DNA of 8,723 nt. It comes from Acidobacteriota bacterium. GTDB taxonomy: Bacteria > Acidobacteriota > Terriglobia > Terriglobales > Acidobacteriaceae. Shown piece by piece: positions 6,444 through 8,723 of this stretch. Location: NCBI GenBank assembly GCA_021810815.1, contig JAJZHR010000072.1:1-8723 (forward strand), written 5' to 3'. The notes below the pieces were generated by a model. That model was not told the DNA's origin. It searched no databases and was given only the letters and a program-made list of their open reading frames with translations. The translations under genes were made by a program, and so were the position numbers. The stretch's first letter is position 1. Every line of letters begins with the position of its first letter.

Positions 6444-6620
6444 CGCTACCTGCATCGTCGAACACGGTGTGGAACGCCGCCCAACCCAGGCGGGAACGGG
6501 CTCCAGGAGAGAGGCTGCTCCCGGTGCACTTGCGCCAGAGTAGGACGGCCGAGGTTCCTGCAAAGTTTAGACGCGAATGCAAGGCACTGGTTGCGCGCAC
6601 GCGCTGCCAGTCCGGGCACG

Positions 6621-6626
6621 TATAAG
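6621..6626 (+). promoter_or_regulatory. Candidate -10 box of the membrane-anchored protein gene
   Basis: TATAAG matches the -10 consensus at 5 of 6 positions and ends 10 nt before the ATG at 6637. Transcription would start about 4 nt upstream of the codon. No acceptable -35 is found at 16-18 bp; a TTGCGC at 6591-6596 is too far (24 bp). Confidence 0.3.
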
Positions 6627-6636
6627 ACAGGGGAAG

Positions 6637-7038
6637 ATGATTATCCAATCCATATCCGCGATTTCAAGCTGGACCAGCCTGCTTGGCTTTTTTATCGGTC
6701 TTCCAACGCTGGCCGCCACCTACTATGAGGCGTGGAAGACGCGCAAAGAGGCTGAGGCTGCGCGACGGCCCTTCATCGTAACCGAAAACTGCCTGGAGTT
6801 CGTCGGCGACGACGGCGAATGGGTGAACCTCGTTCCCCTGCAGACCATGCGCACGCTGCCGCGCCCCGGCGACGTGGTGATGCTGCCGGGCGATGGCGTG
6901 GCCGCTGGAGCCGGAGCCTACCGCGTGGAGAGCGTCGAGTTCATCTACACCCGCGAAGAGGAGAACCCGCAGCAGCCCAGGCAGGCGCGCCTGACCAAGA
7001 CCGTGGCGCACGTCACGAATCTGCTGGCCGGGTTCTAG
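6637..7038 (+). CDS. Small membrane-anchored protein of unknown function
   Basis: I do not recognise this 133-residue protein. Residues 11-30 form one hydrophobic segment (SWTSLLGFFIGLPTLAATYY). A basic/acidic helix follows (EAWKTRKEAEAARR, 31-44), and by the positive-inside rule it should lie in the cytoplasm. The remainder (45-133) looks like a small beta-rich soluble domain, with strands around FIVTENCLEFV, VNLVPLQTM, GDVVMLPG, AYRVESVEFIYTRE and ARLTKTVAHVTNLL. The ATG at 6637 is chosen because the hydrophobic segment starts directly after it. The longer form beginning at 6577 adds 20 Arg/Gly-rich residues with no sign of conservation. AGGGGAAG abuts the ATG with almost no spacer, and TATAAG lies 10 nt upstream, so initiation may be nearly leaderless. 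The gene is divergent from the phosphatase gene and convergent with hpt. Neither neighbour indicates a function. Confidence 0.75.
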   Translation: MIIQSISAISSWTSLLGFFIGLPTLAATYYEAWKTRKEAEAARRPFIVTENCLEFVGDDGEWVNLVPLQTMRTLPRPGDVVMLPGDGVAAGAGAYRVESVEFIYTREEENPQQPRQARLTKTVAHVTNLLAGF

Positions 7039-7126
7039 TCGCGGCTCGCGGCTGCCGTGAAACCACCCCGGCTTGTCCTCGGGAGCAGCTTCCGCTGACA
7101 ACGATTGGGGGCAGAGACGACGGCGG

Positions 7127-7672
7127 TTATTCCGTGCCATCCCCGGGCATCACGCGAATATCCGGCAAATTGCGATAGTGCTCCGCGTAGTCCATGCCAT
7201 AGCCGACCACGAAGTGATCGGGAATCCTGAAGCCGATGTAGTCTGCCTCGATCTCCACCTTGCGGCGTTCGGGCTTGTCCAGCAAGGTGGCGATGCGCAG
7301 CGATTGCGGACGGTGTTGCAGCATCAGCTTGCGCAGGAAGCTGAGGGTGAGGCCGGTGTCCAGAATGTCCTCCACCAGCACGACATGCTTGCCTTCCACC
7401 GAGTTGTCGACGTCCTTGATCAGCTTGACGGCCCCGCTGGAGCGGACGCCCTTGCCATAGCTGGAGACGGCTACAAAGTCGAAGGTCGCGTCCACCTGAA
7501 TGGAGCGCGCAAGATCGGAGAGAAACAGGGCTGCGCCTTTCAGCACTCCGATCAGGACCACGCTCTCGCCGGCGTAGTCTGCTGAAATTTGCGCTCCGAG
7601 CTCAGCCACTCGCTCTGCGATCTGCTGCGTGGAGAAGAGCACCTCCATCTTGCTGGCGGGTGTGTAGATCAT
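7127..7672 (-). CDS. hpt: Hypoxanthine phosphoribosyltransferase
   Basis: This enzyme transfers a phosphoribosyl group from PRPP to hypoxanthine (and usually guanine) to make IMP or GMP in purine salvage, in the cytoplasm. The 181-residue length fits the family. The type I phosphoribosyltransferase PRPP loop is clear at 97-110 (VVLVEDILDTGLTL), with Glu101/Asp102 and Asp105 as the expected PRPP/metal contacts. Other family marks are IGVLKGAALFLSDL (41-54), the flexible-loop SSYG (70-73), LDKPERRKVE (131-140) and IGFRIPDHFVVGYGMDYAEHYRNLP (146-170), the purine-binding C-terminal region. Two starts are possible, ATG at 7672 or ATG at 7648 (Met9), and neither has a Shine-Dalgarno sequence. The first is preferred because promoter-like boxes sit directly upstream. 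The gene is divergent from lgt across 181 bp and convergent with the small membrane protein gene (88-bp gap, no clear terminator). Confidence 0.95.
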   Translation of the reverse strand: MIYTPASKMEVLFSTQQIAERVAELGAQISADYAGESVVLIGVLKGAALFLSDLARSIQVDATFDFVAVSSYGKGVRSSGAVKLIKDVDNSVEGKHVVLVEDILDTGLTLSFLRKLMLQHRPQSLRIATLLDKPERRKVEIEADYIGFRIPDHFVVGYGMDYAEHYRNLPDIRVMPGDGTE

Positions 7673-7711
7673 GGAAAGAACAGATTAGCCGACAAGGGTG
7701 GCTTCTGACCA
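7673..7711 (-). promoter_or_regulatory. Candidate hpt promoter
   Basis: On the minus strand, TGGTCA (7711-7706) and TAATCT (7687-7682) are spaced by 18 bp. The -35 matches at 4 of 6 positions and the -10 weakly. The -10 ends 9 nt before the ATG, so the mRNA would have almost no leader. The putative -35 lies in the first of three tandem repeats, so a factor binding those repeats would be well placed to control hpt. Confidence 0.35.
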
Positions 7712-7755
7712 ATGGGGCGGCTTTTGACCAGAGGGCCATCTTCTGAGCAATCCGG
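7699..7755. repeat. Three tandem imperfect 19-bp repeats in the hpt-lgt gap
   Basis: Copies start at 7699, 7718 and 7737 with an exact 19-bp period: TGGCTTCTGACCAATGGGG, CGGCTTTTGACCAGAGGGC and CATCTTCTGAGCAATCCGG. The shared core is CTTyTGAsCA; on the minus strand it reads TGsTCArAAG. The spacing and non-coding position between two divergent housekeeping genes suggest binding sites for a regulator, or a decayed short tandem duplication. No regulator family is recognised from the core. Confidence 0.6.
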
Positions 7756-7820
7756 ATGCTCGCGCGGCAGCGGCCGAATCCGCGGCCTGCGGAGGGCAAT
7801 TCCAGCGCGCCCCGCTCGAC

Positions 7821-7826
7821 TATACT
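7821..7826 (+). promoter_or_regulatory. Candidate -10 box of lgt
   Basis: TATACT matches the -10 consensus at 5 of 6 positions and lies 27 nt before the lgt ATG, giving an expected leader of about 20 nt. The region 15-18 bp upstream has no good -35 hexamer (AATTCC at 17 bp), so the promoter may be weak or activator-dependent. Confidence 0.45.
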
Positions 7827-7829
7827 TGA

Positions 7830-7841
7830 GGCAGACCTGCC
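7830..7841. promoter_or_regulatory. Short inverted repeat at the lgt transcription start region
   Basis: GGCAG-AC-CTGCC is a perfect 5-bp inverted repeat with a 2-bp centre, placed 4 bp after the -10-like box and 12 bp before the lgt ATG. It is in the classic position for a repressor operator. It is too tight for a stable RNA hairpin. A chance occurrence in GC-rich DNA is possible. Confidence 0.3.
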
Positions 7842-7853
7842 GAAAAGAGTGCA

Positions 7854-8696
7854 ATGTACCCTTATATCCACCTAGGAACCCTGAACTTCGATCTTGGCCC
7901 CCTGCACTTCCACGGCCCGGTGGAGCTTGGCACCTTCGGCCTGTTGCTGTGGCTGGCTGCCGTGTGCGCCACCATTGTGCTGCACCTGAATTTTGCGCGC
8001 CACAAGGTGCGGGCGGACGCTCTGAACATCGTCGCTCTCGCCACGGTCGCCGGTGTGATCGGGGCGAAGCTGTGGCATGTGATGGAGACGCCGCGCATCC
8101 TCTTCGCCTACCCTGCGGAGGAGCTTCTGAACCGCGCCGGTTTCGCCTGGTTCGGCGGCCTGCTGGCTGCGATTCTCGTGCTGCTGTGGCAGGGGACCGT
8201 TCGCTACGATGGCAAACGCACCGGCCCCATGGGAATGCTGGATCTCGCGGCACCGGCGGCGGCCATTGGCTACGGCGTTGGCCGCATCGGATGCCTGCTC
8301 TCCGGCGATGGCGACTACGGCATTCCCACCACGCTGCCCTGGGCGGTCACGTTCCCCCATGGACTGGTGCCGACCACGGCCTATGTTCACCCCACGCCCG
8401 TCTACGAGTTCCTGTTCGCCGTGGCGGTCGCAGCGTGGCTATGGAGAGAAGGCGGCAAGCCGCAGCCTGTTGGCTGGCTCACCGGGCAGTACCTTCTGCT
8501 GAGCGGCTTTGGACGCTTCCTGGTCGAGTTCATCCGCATCAATCCAAAGATTCTGTGGGGCATGAGCAACGCCCAGGTCGCCGCCATCGGCTCGATGGTC
8601 GCAGGCGCAGCGCTCATGGTCGCGGTGCATGGGCATCGCAAGCTGGGGTTGCCGGAGAAGTCCTCCGTTGCCGGTGCAAAGCCGCTTGGGGCTTGA
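7854..8696 (+). CDS. lgt: Prolipoprotein diacylglyceryl transferase
   Basis: This integral inner-membrane enzyme moves the diacylglyceryl group of phosphatidylglycerol onto the lipobox Cys of prolipoproteins, the first step of lipoprotein maturation. The 280-residue protein has the expected multi-helix layout (hydrophobic stretches near 24-47, 57-75, 97-113, 131-150, 183-197, 208-226 and 241-259). The Lgt signature lies at 142-156 (VGRIGCLLSGDGDYG), with Arg144 matching the invariant signature Arg. WFGG (99-102) replaces the HGG of the E. coli enzyme. HPTPVYE (179-185) and GFGRFLVEFIRINP (218-231) carry the downstream Tyr, Arg and Glu of the family. GRIGC followed by GD, in place of GRIGN followed by GE, is a variant common in non-proteobacterial Lgt. 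The ATG at 7854 has a modest AAGAG site 5 nt upstream. A TATACT box and a small inverted repeat lie before it. The stop overlaps a possible next start. Confidence 0.96.
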   Translation: MYPYIHLGTLNFDLGPLHFHGPVELGTFGLLLWLAAVCATIVLHLNFARHKVRADALNIVALATVAGVIGAKLWHVMETPRILFAYPAEELLNRAGFAWFGGLLAAILVLLWQGTVRYDGKRTGPMGMLDLAAPAAAIGYGVGRIGCLLSGDGDYGIPTTLPWAVTFPHGLVPTTAYVHPTPVYEFLFAVAVAAWLWREGGKPQPVGWLTGQYLLLSGFGRFLVEFIRINPKILWGMSNAQVAAIGSMVAGAALMVAVHGHRKLGLPEKSSVAGAKPLGA

Positions 8697-8723
8697 TGTC
8701 CGGGTTTTCAAAGAGCAGTTGGG
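8696..8723 (+). CDS. Possible start of a downstream gene overlapping the lgt stop (3' partial)
   Basis: An ATG at 8696 overlaps the lgt TGA in the arrangement TGATG, and GGGG (8688-8691) lies 4 nt upstream. The frame stays open to the window edge (MSGFSKSSW). Such overlap is typical of translationally coupled operon genes, but nine codons cannot identify a product, and the ATG may be chance. Confidence 0.3.

Noticed and set aside
6477..6493. Hairpin CCGCC/GGCGG in the gap upstream of the phosphatase
   Set aside because: It is a 5-bp stem in very GC-rich DNA with no associated signal, and is expected by chance.
6585..6600. Possible sigma54 promoter (GGCAC...TTGC) before the membrane-anchored protein
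   Set aside because: The GG and GC dinucleotides are 8 bp apart instead of the required 10 bp.
7039..7126. Terminator between the convergent membrane-protein gene and hpt
   Set aside because: Only 4-bp stems (for example CAGC/GCTG) and no T-run were found, so nothing supports a terminator call.
7669..8253. Minus-strand open frame antisense to lgt
   Set aside because: It is a low-complexity Arg/Pro/Ser product lying across a clear lgt gene and its promoter region.

Overview
The window is GC-rich, gene-dense bacterial chromosome. The best guess is an Acidobacteriota member close to Terriglobus, Granulicella or Edaphobacter. This is an inference from three things: the tandem DUF1800/DUF1501 pair with Ig-like modules on the DUF1800 protein, the GAF-GAF-PP2C phosphatase, and the overall protein style. 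No rRNA, tRNA, CRISPR array, insertion sequence or phage gene was seen. No stretch longer than about 225 bases lacks a gene.

Layout. (1) Positions 1-3432, plus strand: the 3' part of a large secreted protein (Ig-like and IPT/TIG-like modules followed by DUF1800), then 35 bp later a Tat-exported DUF1501 protein. The two look like one operon. (2) Positions 3438-3881, minus strand: a half-size EamA/DMT transporter whose stop codon is only 5 bp from that of the DUF1501 gene. It is divergent, across 45 bp, from a small acidic proline-rich protein (3927-4118, plus). (3) Positions 4225-4416, minus: an orphan HicB-like protein with no HicA beside it. (4) Positions 4504-6411, minus: a 635-residue GAF-GAF-PP2C (SpoIIE/RsbU-type) phosphatase. 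(5) Positions 6637-7038, plus: a small membrane-anchored protein of unknown function. (6) Positions 7127-7672, minus: hypoxanthine phosphoribosyltransferase (hpt). (7) Positions 7854-8696, plus: prolipoprotein diacylglyceryl transferase (lgt), possibly followed by an overlapping downstream gene that starts at 8696.

How the genes relate. Only the DUF1800/DUF1501 pair is clearly a functional unit, and its biochemical role is not established. The other genes are a mosaic of housekeeping functions (hpt for purine salvage, lgt for lipoprotein maturation), a signalling phosphatase and small uncharacterised proteins.

The most interesting non-coding signals are in the hpt-lgt gap and in several start regions. 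The gap holds three tandem 19-bp imperfect repeats and a short inverted repeat downstream of a -10-like box. Three genes have a -10-like hexamer only 6-10 nt before the ATG, with no Shine-Dalgarno sequence or one that is too close, which suggests leaderless or nearly leaderless mRNAs. I do not see a clear new multi-gene defence or mobile system here.
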